64,000 nucleotides of DNA from Rhodomicrobium vannielii ATCC 17100 (GCF_000166055.1 NC_014664.1:248001-312000); one strand, 5' to 3'. Shown: positions 9,026 to 19,402, numbered from the stretch's first letter. The notes: generated from the letters alone by a model not told the origin. Program-made: numbers and translations.

Positions 9026-10086
9026 GTTACAAGCAACGAATCCTAACCCTTGCCCTTGCGGGCGCGGCACTGGCGGTCTTCCTGGTCGTCTTTTCCTACT
9101 ACACGCTGCAGCGTCCAACGGTTGAATGGCTGCAGTGGGGGTATCGCGGAACGGGCTTGGTGCACATTGTCAACTCCCGCGACATCCATAGCCAGAAGCA
9201 GCAGGCTCTGAATGCGGTTCCGGCTCCGGAAGAGAATATCGACCCGGCTGGCACGAAGGCTTCGGCTGTCTATCAGAACGTCAAGGTTCTCGGCGATCTC
9301 GACTCGAACGAGTTCCTGCGGTTCATGACGGCGATCACCAAGTGGGTGGCGCCGGAACAGGGCTGCGCGTACTGCCACAATGAAGCGGATTTTGCCGACG
9401 AGAACGTCTACACCAAGATCGTTTCTCGCCGCATGATCCAACTGACCCAGGATCTCAACGCGAAATGGAAGTCTCACGTTGCGATCAACGGACAGGGCGT
9501 TACCTGCTACACGTGCCATCGCGGAAATCCGATCCCGAAGAACGTATGGTACACGCCGGTCGAACCTCGGTTCTCGAAAGCTCTGCTCGGTAATCTTGCC
9601 GGTCAGAACCAGCGCGCTCCGGCTGTCGGCCTGACGTCACTGCCGTTCGATCCCTTCACGCCCTTCCTTATGAAGAGCGAACAGATCCGCGTTGTGGGCC
9701 CGACCGCTTTGCCGACGACGAACCATATGTCGCTCAAGCAGGCGGAATGGACCTATGGGTTGATGATGTCGATGTCCAAGTCGCTCGGCGTCAACTGCAC
9801 GTACTGCCACAACACCCAGAACTTCCAGTCCTGGGGAGCAAGCAGCCCGCAGCGTGTGACTGCCTGGTACGGCATTCGTATGGTGCGCGATATCAACAAC
9901 AACTACATCAATCCGCTGACGCCGCTTTATGCGAACGTCCCCGGCCGCAAAGGTCCGGCTGGCGACATCGCGAAAGCGAACTGCGCCACCTGCCACCAGG
10001 GTGCTTTCAAGCCCCTCTACGGTGTGAGCATGCTCAAGGAATACCCTGTGCTTGCTGGCCCCGCAGCTACGGTGAAGACGCAGTAA
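9022..10086 (+). CDS. pufC: reaction-centre tetraheme cytochrome c subunit
   Basis: PufC donates electrons to the oxidised special pair. All four heme sites are visible in order: CAYCH, CYTCH, CTYCH and CATCH. The N-terminus has a hydrophobic segment (about residues 8-27, [18 protein letters not shown]) without a clear lipobox cysteine. It probably serves as an uncleaved membrane anchor, unlike the lipid-anchored Blastochloris protein. The length of 354 is normal. Its start overlaps the pufM stop by ATGA, and a terminator follows. Confidence 0.96.
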   Translation: MSYKQRILTLALAGAALAVFLVVFSYYTLQRPTVEWLQWGYRGTGLVHIVNSRDIHSQKQQALNAVPAPEENIDPAGTKASAVYQNVKVLGDLDSNEFLRFMTAITKWVAPEQGCAYCHNEADFADENVYTKIVSRRMIQLTQDLNAKWKSHVAINGQGVTCYTCHRGNPIPKNVWYTPVEPRFSKALLGNLAGQNQRAPAVGLTSLPFDPFTPFLMKSEQIRVVGPTALPTTNHMSLKQAEWTYGLMMSMSKSLGVNCTYCHNTQNFQSWGASSPQRVTAWYGIRMVRDINNNYINPLTPLYANVPGRKGPAGDIAKANCATCHQGAFKPLYGVSMLKEYPVLAGPAATVKTQ

Positions 10087-10145
10087 ACTTGAGAGAGGTG
10101 CTGGCGCCCGTCGCCGGTACCTTTTTTGCCATTGCTCAAGAACAG

Positions 10146-10172
10146 AAACCCTCGCTTCGGCGGGGGTTTTTG
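10146..10172 (+). terminator. rho-independent terminator after pufC
   Basis: AAACCCTCGC (10146-10155), a TTCG tetraloop and GCGGGGGTTT (10160-10169) form a 10-pair stem with one G-T wobble and run into a T-rich tail. It lies 60 bases after the pufC stop and closes the bch-puf transcript. Confidence 0.9.
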
Positions 10173-10453
10173 TTTTATCCCACGACTGCCGGTCGCGACG
10201 AACGCGAGCTTCGGCGCACTAAATTCTTCAGTCCCAGCGTGTGACGGCGTTAACAATGCACATCACAGCATGAGACTGAACACCTACGCTATCGCTTGGA
10301 GCGCGCGCATCCGGGGAAGGCGAAAGCAGCAAGCTCTCGACTCCCATGGCTCCCTTGAATGCGAAAGACTTGGCGTCGCCAACCGGTTGTGTGGCGAATT
10401 TGCAGACGTCAAAACGACATCTTCACCCGCCAACCACTCGCGCGCATGCGGTG
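10173..10453. other. spacer between pufC terminator and addA
   Basis: No convincing gene or RNA is visible. Open frames here run into addA antisense and lack ribosome binding sites. The spacer marks the right border of the photosynthesis cluster; addA ends convergently at 10454. Confidence 0.5.
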
Positions 10454-13400
10454 TCAGCCCTCCAATCCGGCCTCGTGGAACGGATCGGCGAGCGACCCCG
10501 CCAACAAGGTCGCGAACGCATCGAGTGCTTCGGCGTCAGCCTCAAGGAGTGAAGCAGAGCGGGCGTTGATGAGCGACGCGTGGATGTTCGCCGCCGGATA
10601 AAGTTGGCCGAGGGCGAGGCGATACGCGGCAAGTTGCGCGACATAGACGGCAGGCAGTGGATCGCCGTCCGACAGCGTGCCGGATTTGTAGTCGAGAAGC
10701 TCGATACCGTCTGTGCCAATCGAGATTCTGTCGCACTGGCCGAGGATGGCGGCGCGTTCGTTCGATTCCAGCGCGATGGCGATCCCGGCCTCCGAAAGCA
10801 CGCGCTTGTCTCCCGGCCTAAGATGTGGGGTTGCGAGCAATCTTTCGACGCTTTCAAATGCTGCTTCAATGCGGTTGCCGGGAAGCGCTTCGCGAAAGGC
10901 CGCGGCCGCGAGTTGCGCGGCCTCGCCGCGCCGACCTTCGGGCAGTCCGGGAAGGATTTCGAGAAGCCGGTGAATGAAAATACCGGTCTGCTGCGCAACC
11001 TTCCGAGCGACGCCGTCATGGGGGTTCGGCCCCCATTCATCGAGGTCTGAGGCGGTTTCGAGCGCTGGCGCGCGCAGAAAAAATGCGTCGACAGGAGGTT
11101 GATGAGCGTTCAGTGAAGCCGGTTCGCGTGACGATTTAAGCGCGTCGTTCGGCGAGCCGGACGCGGCACGACGCTGGATGTCGGTCAGCGTCTCTGCGTC
11201 AAATCGGTTCCGAATTAGCGCAGGCGGAACCAGCGCGGAGGCGGAGAGAAGCACGCGGGAATTTCCTGCGGGGGCGGACTTTCCCGCCCAGTCGGGCAGC
11301 GCAACCGGCATCGGCTCGCCGTGGTTTCCTCCGGCGCCGCTGACGCCATGCAACTCCGAGCCGAGGCGCCAGAAAAGGCGGCCGTGATCATCGACGCCCC
11401 CGGCAGCATGCGGCTCAAGCGCCGACTTCACCGTGTCGAACCAGCAGCCCTCGGGCAGCGTATCGCCCGTGTGGGAGCCGGCGATATAAAGCCGATCTCG
11501 CGCTCGGGTCATGGCGACGTACAGAAGCCGCCCCGATTCGCGCCGAGCCGCTTCAGCAAGCTCTTCCTTTTGGTCGGCGACGGGTGGCAACGCGCCCGCA
11601 CCCTTGATCGTCCACACCGGCACGCGAACGCCGTCGGCGCGGTCCTCCAGGAGCAAGATTGGCGGCTGCCGTCCTGCCCTTGCGCCGCATGCGTCGGCCA
11701 GGATGACGATTGGCGCTTCGAGGCCTTTTGCGCCGTGCACCGTCATGATCCGCACTTCGCGCGTCGCCTGATCGGTCTCGCGCTTTACTTCGGCCGCGCC
11801 ATGGCGCACGAACACGAGAAAATCCGCGAGGTCACCGCGCCCGCCCGCGCTGAAGGTTTCGGCGAGGTTCGAGAACTCGTCCAGTGCTTCGAAGCATTGC
11901 GGGCCGAGCCGCGCGCCGAATGCCGCTCGACCATCGGGCGGGGTGTGCGCTGCGGCGGAAGCGTAGCGCGTTTCAGTCGATAGCGAGATCGAGTCGATTT
12001 TCCCCGTCGACATGTCGTCTCCGCCAACGCCCCTGAAGTGGTTCGTGTCCTCCCCGAATGAGGCAACACTCGCACCGCCGATGTGCGGATCGTCGGCCTG
12101 CCCGCCGCGCCCGTCGTCGGAGTCCGACGCAGCAGGCAACGGGTGATCCAGTACCTGCGCGTAAAAATCGAAAGGCGAAAGCCGATGCGCCAGATCGCGC
12201 CACGACGCGAGCCGCGCCGCAGCCTCGGCGAAGCGGCCAACTGCCTCGGCTTCGGCGCGCGCGCCAAGCGCGGCCCAGAGCGAGCCCTCTCGCGGGTTGC
12301 GCAGCGCGAACAGATCGTCATCCGAAAGCCCGAACAGCGGACTTTTCAGCGCCGCCGCGAGCGCGAGGTCGTCCTCGGGCTGAAGCAGCGCATCGCCGAG
12401 CGCGAGCAGGTCCATCACCGCGAGGTCATCCACAAGCGACATCCGGTCCGCGCCCGCCACCGGCACGCCCTCGCGTTTCAGCGCGGCTTGAAGCAGGCTC
12501 GCCATCGGCTGACGCTTCTTCAGGAGGATGATGATGTCGCCCGGGTCAACGGGTCGGCCCTCCCGCCCGAGCGCAGCGCCGCCATCGAGCCAGCCACGCA
12601 CCTTGGTGGCGATCCGCGACGCGAGCGCTTCCGCCGGTTTGGCGGAGGTGGCCGCGTCGTCTTCCGGCACCCAAACGTCGCCCTTGTCCTGCCGCGCGCC
12701 GCGTTCGGGCTGCCAAAGCTCGACGAGGCCGCCATCGTCGTCGCGATTGGCGATGTGCGGCATGGGCGCGGTGCTCAAGCCCCCGCCGAGCGCTGCGGAG
12801 ACGTGGTCAACCGCCGAAAGCACGGGCGCCAGCGTGCGGAACGACAGGTCCAGGCCGATGGTTCGGAACGGCATCTGCGTCGCCCGCGCCTTCTGCTCGT
12901 AAGCCGCGCCAAAGGCGGCCAGGAATTCGGGCCGCGCGCCCTGAAAGCCGTAGATCGACTGCTTCTCGTCGCCCACGGCAAACAGCGTCGGCATGGTCGC
13001 GCGAGCGCTCTCGCCGGAAAAAAATTCGGCCGTCAGCGCGGCGACGATAGCCCATTGCTCGGGGCTCGTGTCCTGCGCCTCATCGACGAGAACATGGTCG
13101 ATGCGGCCGTCGAGCTGATAGAGCACCCACTCGGCCGCGTCTTCGCGATGGAGCAGCGCCAGCGTCTTCTCGATAAGGTCGTCGAAATCGACCGCGCCGC
13201 GCGCACGTTTCTCGGCCTCGTAAGCGTCGAAGATCGCCGCCGCGAGCCGGAACAGCGCCGCCGTCGCTGCGACAACCTTCGCGGCGCAGATCTTGCGGTC
13301 GAGGTCGAAGAAATCCGTTTGCGCACGGGAAAGCCGCTCGCACAAGGAGGGCGCGCGCCGTTGGGTCGGAGCGGTGGCCAGCCGCTTTTTCGGCTCGCCG

Positions 13401-14302
13401 CCCTTCGTTCCGAGCGCTTTTTTGATGCACGCGCATTTCGACGCCGCGTCCGGTGCGCTCATCGCCAGACGCAAACTCGCGGCGATCTCGGCTTCGGTCT
13501 TCCCGCCCTCGGCGAAAATGGCGACGATTTCGCGAATCGTCTCGTCGCTCAGCACGGCCGCCGCGCGATCGATGAGGCTGGCGGCGGTTTCGTTCGCCGC
13601 AAGCCCGAAGATCCGCCGAAGCCGCGCGTTCACCGGAGCGATGCGGTCCCCTTCCGGCCCGACGCTCAACAGGTAGTGGATCGTGCGGCGATGGCCGAGC
13701 ATGTCCTTCAACACACGGCCGAATTCATCCTCGCCTGCATGGGCCACGGCGGTGGCGAGCGCATCGCGCATCGCGCCGCTTTTCGCCTCGGAAAATGCCG
13801 CTGCCTTCGCCGCCGCCAGCGCGTCGCGGGCCTCCTCTTCCGTCATCACCGTGAAGCCCGGCGGCACGTTTGCCTCGAAGCTGAAGCGGCGAAGCAGGCG
13901 CTCGCAGAAGGCGTGGATCGTCATGATCGGCAGGCCGCCCGGTGCATCCGTCACGGTGGCGAACAGCGTGCGTGCGGCGGCCAGTTCGCCAGCCTCGGCG
14001 GGGCGGTCGAGGAGTGCCGCGAGCGCCGCCTCCAGCGTTGCCGCGTCGGCGGTGGCCCATTCGCCCATGGTTTTCAGCACGCGCGCTTCCATCTCGGCGG
14101 CGGCATTCTTGGTGAAGGTCAGGCACAGGATCGAGCGCGGCGCGGCACCCGCGAGGCAGAGCCGCAGGATGCGCTGCACGAGGACGTGCGTCTTGCCGGT
14201 TCCCGCATTTGCGCGCACCCATGCCGAAACAGACGGATCGGCCGCCGAGCGCTGCTTGCGGGAGGCCTCGGCGAGGCGCGCGTCGTGAAGTGCGTCACTC
14301 AT
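10454..14302 (-). CDS. addA: double-strand break repair helicase-nuclease AddA
   Basis: AddA is the UvrD-like helicase and nuclease subunit of AddAB, which resects double-strand breaks for RecA. It has 1282 residues. Visible elements are: Walker A ANAGTGKT (31-38), the FTKNAAAEM motif, LVDEAQDTSPEQW (Walker B), GDEKQSIYGFQGA, TVHGAKGLEAPIV, and the C-terminal RecB-type nuclease motif ELLDYKSGTLSDG after GQCDRIS. The gene overlaps the end of addB by 8 bases. In many relatives trxA follows; here the photosynthesis cluster does. Confidence 0.95.
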   Translation of the reverse strand: MSDALHDARLAEASRKQRSAADPSVSAWVRANAGTGKTHVLVQRILRLCLAGAAPRSILCLTFTKNAAAEMEARVLKTMGEWATADAATLEAALAALLDRPAEAGELAAARTLFATVTDAPGGLPIMTIHAFCERLLRRFSFEANVPPGFTVMTEEEARDALAAAKAAAFSEAKSGAMRDALATAVAHAGEDEFGRVLKDMLGHRRTIHYLLSVGPEGDRIAPVNARLRRIFGLAANETAASLIDRAAAVLSDETIREIVAIFAEGGKTEAEIAASLRLAMSAPDAASKCACIKKALGTKGGEPKKRLATAPTQRRAPSLCERLSRAQTDFFDLDRKICAAKVVAATAALFRLAAAIFDAYEAEKRARGAVDFDDLIEKTLALLHREDAAEWVLYQLDGRIDHVLVDEAQDTSPEQWAIVAALTAEFFSGESARATMPTLFAVGDEKQSIYGFQGARPEFLAAFGAAYEQKARATQMPFRTIGLDLSFRTLAPVLSAVDHVSAALGGGLSTAPMPHIANRDDDGGLVELWQPERGARQDKGDVWVPEDDAATSAKPAEALASRIATKVRGWLDGGAALGREGRPVDPGDIIILLKKRQPMASLLQAALKREGVPVAGADRMSLVDDLAVMDLLALGDALLQPEDDLALAAALKSPLFGLSDDDLFALRNPREGSLWAALGARAEAEAVGRFAEAAARLASWRDLAHRLSPFDFYAQVLDHPLPAASDSDDGRGGQADDPHIGGASVASFGEDTNHFRGVGGDDMSTGKIDSISLSTETRYASAAAHTPPDGRAAFGARLGPQCFEALDEFSNLAETFSAGGRGDLADFLVFVRHGAAEVKRETDQATREVRIMTVHGAKGLEAPIVILADACGARAGRQPPILLLEDRADGVRVPVWTIKGAGALPPVADQKEELAEAARRESGRLLYVAMTRARDRLYIAGSHTGDTLPEGCWFDTVKSALEPHAAGGVDDHGRLFWRLGSELHGVSGAGGNHGEPMPVALPDWAGKSAPAGNSRVLLSASALVPPALIRNRFDAETLTDIQRRAASGSPNDALKSSREPASLNAHQPPVDAFFLRAPALETASDLDEWGPNPHDGVARKVAQQTGIFIHRLLEILPGLPEGRRGEAAQLAAAAFREALPGNRIEAAFESVERLLATPHLRPGDKRVLSEAGIAIALESNERAAILGQCDRISIGTDGIELLDYKSGTLSDGDPLPAVYVAQLAAYRLALGQLYPAANIHASLINARSASLLEADAEALDAFATLLAGSLADPFHEAGLEG

Positions 14303-17300
14303 CGCCGCCTCCGTCTTCCGCGCCTACGTCTTCGCCGTCAGCCGCCGCCGACCATTCCTTCACGCGCGCCAGATGCGCGTAAGGGTCGTTGTCGGCCTTG
14401 TCCCTGAAGATGGCGCGGGCTTCGTAGGCGTAGGGCGTCGCCTCGTCGTCGAAGCGCGCGATGCGCAGGAGCAAACCGGCCTTCGCGGCGGCGATGGCTT
14501 CCTCGCTCGGCACCTTCAGCGTGACGATGTCGCCCGGCGGCTCTCCGCCCGACGCGATGATATAGCAAAGGTCGGGCGCGCCGCCTGCGGGCAGCCCCGC
14601 GAACGCGCCTTCCATGGCGAGCATGCCTTCCAGCGCGAGTTGGGGAGCGCCACGCCGCGCGGATGTCGTCGCCGCGTTCGCGCTCGTCTTGAAGTCGAAG
14701 ATGCGCAAGCTGCCATCCGCGCCGAGGTCGATGCGATCGGCGCGCGCCGTCACCTCGAACGGCCCGGCCGCTCCCTCCGCCACGAGCTTCAGCTTGCCAC
14801 CAACTTCGCTTTTCAACAGCCGCAATCCATCGCGCCGCTGCGCTTCCGTCGCCGCGAACCATTCGGCGAAGCGGGCGAAGCGCGGCCGCCAGAACGGCGC
14901 GGCGTCGAGGTCGAAGCCGAATTCCTCAGCCGAGCGGTCGAGGCATGCAACGAGGCGAGCCGCCGCATCGTCCGGCACGCGGTCAGGGTACGCCTCGAAA
15001 AACCGATTGAGCGCCGCATGATAGAGCGTGCCCTTGTCGCGCGCGTCATGGCTTTCGCCGATGCGGCGGAGCGGTTTGAGGTCAAGGATGAAGCTTGCGT
15101 AAATCGCATAGGGGTTCGCAAACCACGTCTCGATGGCGGTGACGGACAGGCGGCGCGGGCGTGCGGACAGCGGCGGACGCGGCTCCGGCGGCGCAATGGG
15201 CGTGACCGTCGCGGGCATGCGACGCGCCCGCGCCATTTCGAGCCAATCCGCGCCGGTCTCGATCTCGGCGAGCCGGCCCGTGCCGCGCGCAAGCGTGGTG
15301 ATGCGCGCGATCCAGCGGCTCGGGCGCGCGAGGCTGCCGTTTGCCTTTTTCGCGCGGGTGAGTACGACGCGCGGCGCGGCTGCGGCCAGCGAGGCGAAAT
15401 CATGCGCGGCCTGCCCGATGCGGCGTTCTTCGGGGGAGAGGCCGATAGCGGCGCGGTCCTGCCGATTGAGCCACGGGCTTGGCCCCGGCGTCTGCGGCCA
15501 CGCGCCTTCGTTCAGCCCGCCGAGCACAATTACATCGGCAGACAGAAGGCGGGCGTCGAGCGGACTCAAAAGCGACAGGCGTGGATGCGGGCTGCCCGCA
15601 GCGGGCGTCGGTTCGCCGCGCGCGAGTTCGGCGAAAAACGCGGCGTAGTCGTTGATGTCGAGCGCGAGGGAGGGCGCATCGACGCCGAACGCGTCGCCAA
15701 GCGAAGGCGCGTCGTCGCCCGCATCGCAGGCGAGGCCGATTGCGGCGAGACGCGCGAGCGCTTCATCATGCGCCGCCACCCAGCGCCGGAAGGGAAGTGT
15801 CGGCGCCGCGTCTGATGCCGGGTCGGCGGCGTTTTCGGTGAGCGGCGACAGCGCGTCGAGCACGTCGCCAGCGAGGAGCCGCGCGGCGTCCCATGCCTCG
15901 GCATCGATCCGGCGCATGGCGGGGTGGCGGGCCTCGCCGCTCGCGATGGCGTGCTGCGCGCGGGCGAGCGCCGCCGGGATGCCGTCCATCGAGGCGGGCC
16001 GCCACATCTGCCGCGCCGCTCCGAGATCGACCAGTTCGGCGAGGCGGAGAAAGCGGTCGCGGTCCGCGCCTGGATCAGCCTCCGTCAAATCGGACTCGCG
16101 CTGACGGAGATAAGCTGATCGAGGTTCGAGAAGGCCTAGCCGCAGCAGCGCCGTGAAATCCTCGGGCTTGCCGCTCGTCGCTGTTGCCGCCACGCGTAGC
16201 GCGAAAGCGTGCCGAGGCGCGGCGGGCAGTTCGCTCGCCATTCCCCAAGCCGCGAGGGCATGACGGACGCGGGCCGTGAGCGCATCGTCGGGCGTCACGA
16301 GCGCGACATGCGCGGCTTCGTCTTCGAGCGCGGCGCGCAGGATCAGCGCGACGACGACCGCTTCTTCCTGACTCGTGTCTGCTTCGACGAGCGTCAGCCC
16401 CGGCGCGAGGGTGCCACGCGGCGCGTCACAAAGTGAAACGTCGGCCCACACATCGCGGGCGGTTGCCCCCGCATCGCGGCTGCCCTCGGCCTTTCGCGCC
16501 GCAACATAATCCGCCCAGCGCGCCGTTGTGGAAGCGGGCCGCATGGCCTCACTGAGGAACGCCGCGCGGATCGGATCGCCGCCAGCGGGCAACGCGCGCA
16601 CCGTTTCAAGCTCGCTCACCTCGTTGCGGCAAACGACGAGCCGCGCGAGCAACTGCCACAAACCATGCTGCGGGTGCTCGGGGTGCTCGGCGATGGCCTG
16701 CCACGACGCGTCATCGAGCGCGCGGTCGAGGCCGTGCAGCACGATGGCCGAGCGCGCGCGTCCGCCGAGCGCTTCCATCAGCCCCATGGTCGCGGCGACG
16801 CTGCCGGTCGAACCGGCGACGATCACCGGCGCGTCGCTCGCGCGGATGAACGCCGCTTCAAGGGCCATGAGGCGGTTGCGCCGCTCCTCGCGGTCGAGCC
16901 GCCGGCTGCGCTTCTTGTGCGCGTCCCACGCCTTGCGCACGGCGCGCAGGATTTGCAGTGAAATCTGCTCGCCGCCGGAGGCGTGGCCTCTGTCGAGCCG
17001 GTCGATTTTGGCGAGGTCGGCGCGCTCGCGATGGGCGTCGTCGATGAGGCTTGCGATGTCGGCGGCGATCTTCGCCGCGCTCGTCGCCGTGACGCCGGAG
17101 AACAATTGCTCGCCGAACTCCATCCGCGTGCTGTGGATGTCGCGCGCGGCCTTCATCGCCGCAGCGCTCAGATGGACGCGACGTTCGATGTCGCCGACTG
17201 GTTTCGGCACGTCCACCGCATCGCGAAGGAGGGCGAGCGCATCACCGGCGTCCATATGCGGCGCGTAGGCCGCGAACATGTCGAGCGGATCGGCGTCGCC

Positions 17301-17570
17301 GAGCACGCGGATGCGCGGCAGAAAGGTTGCGCCGCACGGGCTGAGGTCGAGGAGCGCGAGCTTCAGCGGTGTGACGGCGGCTTGCGACGGCACATAGACA
17401 TTCAATGCGGGGATGTCGTGCGGCTCGGGCTCGCCTCCGCCGAACAGCGCGCCGTCGAGGATCGCGGCGGCGAGCGCGGGCAGGAAAGGGCGGTGAGGCG
17501 GGCAAGCAAAGACGGCACTGCCGCGCGCGGCCGAAAACCCAAGCTCAAGCTGTGCGCCGCCGCCTGTCAT
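14295..17570 (-). CDS. addB: double-strand break repair protein AddB
   Basis: AddB is the second subunit of AddAB, an inactive-helicase scaffold with its own C-terminal nuclease. It has 1091 residues of the alphaproteobacterial type. The C-terminal PD-(D/E)XK motif shows as RADRIDLGADG followed by IFDFKTS. No intact Walker A is apparent, consistent with this lineage. LLSPLDARLLSADVIVLGGLNEGAWPQ is characteristic. The start overlaps the end of the upstream nucleotidyltransferase by 26 bases and the stop overlaps addA, so the three form one unit. Confidence 0.94.
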   Translation of the reverse strand: MTGGGAQLELGFSAARGSAVFACPPHRPFLPALAAAILDGALFGGGEPEPHDIPALNVYVPSQAAVTPLKLALLDLSPCGATFLPRIRVLGDADPLDMFAAYAPHMDAGDALALLRDAVDVPKPVGDIERRVHLSAAAMKAARDIHSTRMEFGEQLFSGVTATSAAKIAADIASLIDDAHRERADLAKIDRLDRGHASGGEQISLQILRAVRKAWDAHKKRSRRLDREERRNRLMALEAAFIRASDAPVIVAGSTGSVAATMGLMEALGGRARSAIVLHGLDRALDDASWQAIAEHPEHPQHGLWQLLARLVVCRNEVSELETVRALPAGGDPIRAAFLSEAMRPASTTARWADYVAARKAEGSRDAGATARDVWADVSLCDAPRGTLAPGLTLVEADTSQEEAVVVALILRAALEDEAAHVALVTPDDALTARVRHALAAWGMASELPAAPRHAFALRVAATATSGKPEDFTALLRLGLLEPRSAYLRQRESDLTEADPGADRDRFLRLAELVDLGAARQMWRPASMDGIPAALARAQHAIASGEARHPAMRRIDAEAWDAARLLAGDVLDALSPLTENAADPASDAAPTLPFRRWVAAHDEALARLAAIGLACDAGDDAPSLGDAFGVDAPSLALDINDYAAFFAELARGEPTPAAGSPHPRLSLLSPLDARLLSADVIVLGGLNEGAWPQTPGPSPWLNRQDRAAIGLSPEERRIGQAAHDFASLAAAAPRVVLTRAKKANGSLARPSRWIARITTLARGTGRLAEIETGADWLEMARARRMPATVTPIAPPEPRPPLSARPRRLSVTAIETWFANPYAIYASFILDLKPLRRIGESHDARDKGTLYHAALNRFFEAYPDRVPDDAAARLVACLDRSAEEFGFDLDAAPFWRPRFARFAEWFAATEAQRRDGLRLLKSEVGGKLKLVAEGAAGPFEVTARADRIDLGADGSLRIFDFKTSANAATTSARRGAPQLALEGMLAMEGAFAGLPAGGAPDLCYIIASGGEPPGDIVTLKVPSEEAIAAAKAGLLLRIARFDDEATPYAYEARAIFRDKADNDPYAHLARVKEWSAAADGEDVGAEDGGGDE

Positions 17571-18282
17571 TCAAGAACCGCTCCGCATCCGCGAGCGCTT
17601 CAGGCGTACCGACATGCATCCACGTTCCATCGAGTTCCACCCCGAACAGCCGACCTTCAGCCATAGCCTTGTCGAAGATTCGGTTCAAGGAGAACGCCCG
17701 GTCCGCGATGCCGTCGAACAGCGCCGGGTTCAGGATCGACACGCCCGCATAGACATGCGCAGCTTCGCCGTCGCGCGGACGCCGTGCTAGGCGGCCGTCG
17801 TCGCCGAGAGTGTAGTCGCCGCGCCCGTCATAGCCGAGGCTGCGGTCGCGATGCGAAAGAAGAAGGAGCACGTCCATGCGATGCGGCTCCCACGCGGCGG
17901 TCAGCGCGGCGATGTTCGAGCGCGCGCCCTCGCTCCATACGCTGTCCGAATTATGCACGATGAAGGGATGCAGCCCGAGAAGCGGCAGCGCCTTTGCCAC
18001 GCCACCGCCGGTTTCGAGCACGGCATCGCGCTCGTCGGAGACGGTGATTTCCGGCGTGCGCCGCGGCCTCACATGCGCTTCGATCTGGTCGGCGAGGTAA
18101 TGCACGTTCACCACGGCGCGGAGGATCCCCGCATCCGCCAGCCGGTCGAGCGCGTGGTCGATGAGCGCGCGGCCATCGAGGCGGACGAGCGGCTTCGGGA
18201 TCGTGTCGGTGATGGGCCGCATGCGCGTGCCGAAACCCGCCGCCAGCACCATCGCGGTCTCGATCTTGCCTTCGCGCGTCAT
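17545..18282 (-). CDS. nucleotidyltransferase, MurU-like
   Basis: This 245-residue protein has the sugar-nucleotidyltransferase signature near its start: AMVLAAGFGTRMRP followed by PKPLVRLDGRALIDH. The best candidate function is N-acetylmuramate 1-phosphate uridylyltransferase (MurU) of peptidoglycan recycling. In many alphaproteobacteria this gene stands just before addB, often with amgK and tsaE upstream; those two are absent here. I chose ATG 18282, because the longer frame to 18312 begins inside the ilvE terminator. Other NDP-sugar pyrophosphorylases remain possible. Confidence 0.8.
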   Translation of the reverse strand: MTREGKIETAMVLAAGFGTRMRPITDTIPKPLVRLDGRALIDHALDRLADAGILRAVVNVHYLADQIEAHVRPRRTPEITVSDERDAVLETGGGVAKALPLLGLHPFIVHNSDSVWSEGARSNIAALTAAWEPHRMDVLLLLSHRDRSLGYDGRGDYTLGDDGRLARRPRDGEAAHVYAGVSILNPALFDGIADRAFSLNRIFDKAMAEGRLFGVELDGTWMHVGTPEALADAERFLNDRRRRTA

Positions 18283-18294
18283 CCGCCCCCGCAA

Positions 18295-18322
18295 ATGAAA
18301 ATGGCCGGGCAAGCCCGGCCAT
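18295..18322 (-). terminator. terminator-like hairpin after ilvE
   Basis: ATGGCCGGGC and GCCCGGCCAT form a perfect 10-pair stem with a 2-base AA spacer (18301-18322), 17 bases after the ilvE stop on the minus strand. Only a short TTT follows, so termination may be partial and allow read-through into the nucleotidyltransferase-addBA unit. Confidence 0.7.
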
Positions 18323-18338
18323 CGTGTGTTGCTGCGCG

Positions 18339-19256
18339 TCAGGCCGCCAGGTGGCGCAGCTTGTCCGGCCGCGTGCTGGGACGCGCCAGCGCGCTATATT
18401 CTTCCATAAGCGATTTCGTGATCTCGCCAACGGTGAAGCGATATTCGCCGATCTCGGAGACGGGCGTCACTTCCGCAGCCGAACCGGTCAGGAAGCATTG
18501 CTCGAAGCCCGCCATCTCTTCTGGCTGGATGCGGCGCTCATGCACCGTGATGCCGCGCGCTTTCGCCTGCGCGATGAGGGTTTGGCGGGTGATGCCGTTC
18601 AGGAAGCAGTCCGCGTCCGGCGTGTGGATCTGGCCGTCCTTCACGAAAAAGATGTTCGCGCCGGTCGCCTCGGCGACGTAGCCGCGCCAGTCGAGCATGA
18701 GCGCGTCGTTATAGCCGAGGTCCATCGAGCGATGCTTCTCGATGGTGCAGATCATGTACAGGCCAGCGGCCTTCGCGGTGGAAGGGGCGGTGGCCGGATC
18801 GGGGCGGCGGTACTTAGCGAAACAAAGGCGGATGCCTTTGAGGCGCTCTTCCATCGGGAAGTACGAGCCCCAGTCCCACACCGCGACGGCAACGTGGATC
18901 TTCGAGTGCTTGGCGGCGACGCCCATTTCTTCCGGGCCGCGCCATGCGACCGGGCGGATGTAGCCTTCGTCGAGCTTCTGCGCCTTGATGACGTCGCGGA
19001 ACGCCTGCTCAAGCTGCTCGGCCGAATAGGGCACTTCGAAGCCCAGGATTTCCGCCGACGCGCGGAGCCGCTCGGCATGGCGGCGGGACGCGAAAACCTC
19101 GCCTTCATAAATGCGCGCGCCTTCAAACACGCCGCTGCCGTAATGGAGGGCGTGCGTCAGGACGTGCACCTTCGCATCGCGCCACGGTACGAGGCCGCCG
19201 TCCATCCAAATGAAACCGTCGCGTTGGTCATAAGGAATAGGGGCTGGGCCAGCCAT
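18339..19256 (-). CDS. ilvE: branched-chain amino acid aminotransferase
   Basis: IlvE catalyses the last, PLP-dependent step of valine, leucine and isoleucine synthesis. It has 305 residues in fold-type IV order: HYGSGVFEGARIYEG, the STAKAAGLY segment whose lysine should bind PLP, LDWRGYVAEATGANIFFVKDG, and GITRQTLIAQA followed by FLTGSAAEVTPV. ATG 19256 has a GGAG 7 bases upstream; the TTG at 19268 was rejected. It is transcribed away from the response regulator gene. Confidence 0.93.
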   Translation of the reverse strand: MAGPAPIPYDQRDGFIWMDGGLVPWRDAKVHVLTHALHYGSGVFEGARIYEGEVFASRRHAERLRASAEILGFEVPYSAEQLEQAFRDVIKAQKLDEGYIRPVAWRGPEEMGVAAKHSKIHVAVAVWDWGSYFPMEERLKGIRLCFAKYRRPDPATAPSTAKAAGLYMICTIEKHRSMDLGYNDALMLDWRGYVAEATGANIFFVKDGQIHTPDADCFLNGITRQTLIAQAKARGITVHERRIQPEEMAGFEQCFLTGSAAEVTPVSEIGEYRFTVGEITKSLMEEYSALARPSTRPDKLRHLAA

Positions 19257-19383
19257 CGTAATCTCCAATCGCTTTTTTGCTCTTGTTCGTCAAAATCGGT
19301 GCGTAATGCACACGCCTCCAGCCTCGGAAATGCCAGAGTGACCGAAATAAAGCGCTTCAATATCGCTTGCGTCCAGTCAAAAC

Positions 19384-19402
19384 TTATCATCACTTATCGT
19401 CA
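19384..19402 (+). promoter_or_regulatory. tandem 9-base repeats before the response regulator gene
   Basis: TTATCATCA and TTATCGTCA stand head to tail with a 10-base period, ending 29 bases before the response regulator start. OmpR/PhoB-type regulators usually bind such helically phased direct repeats, so this may be an autoregulatory site. Two copies are weak evidence. Confidence 0.35.

Noticed and set aside
9000-9060. pufX between pufM and pufC
   Set aside because: pufM and pufC overlap by four bases; there is no room for another gene.
12083-14407. 774-codon frame antisense to addA
   Set aside because: Complete helicase motifs are on the other strand; this product shows no domain and is Arg-rich.
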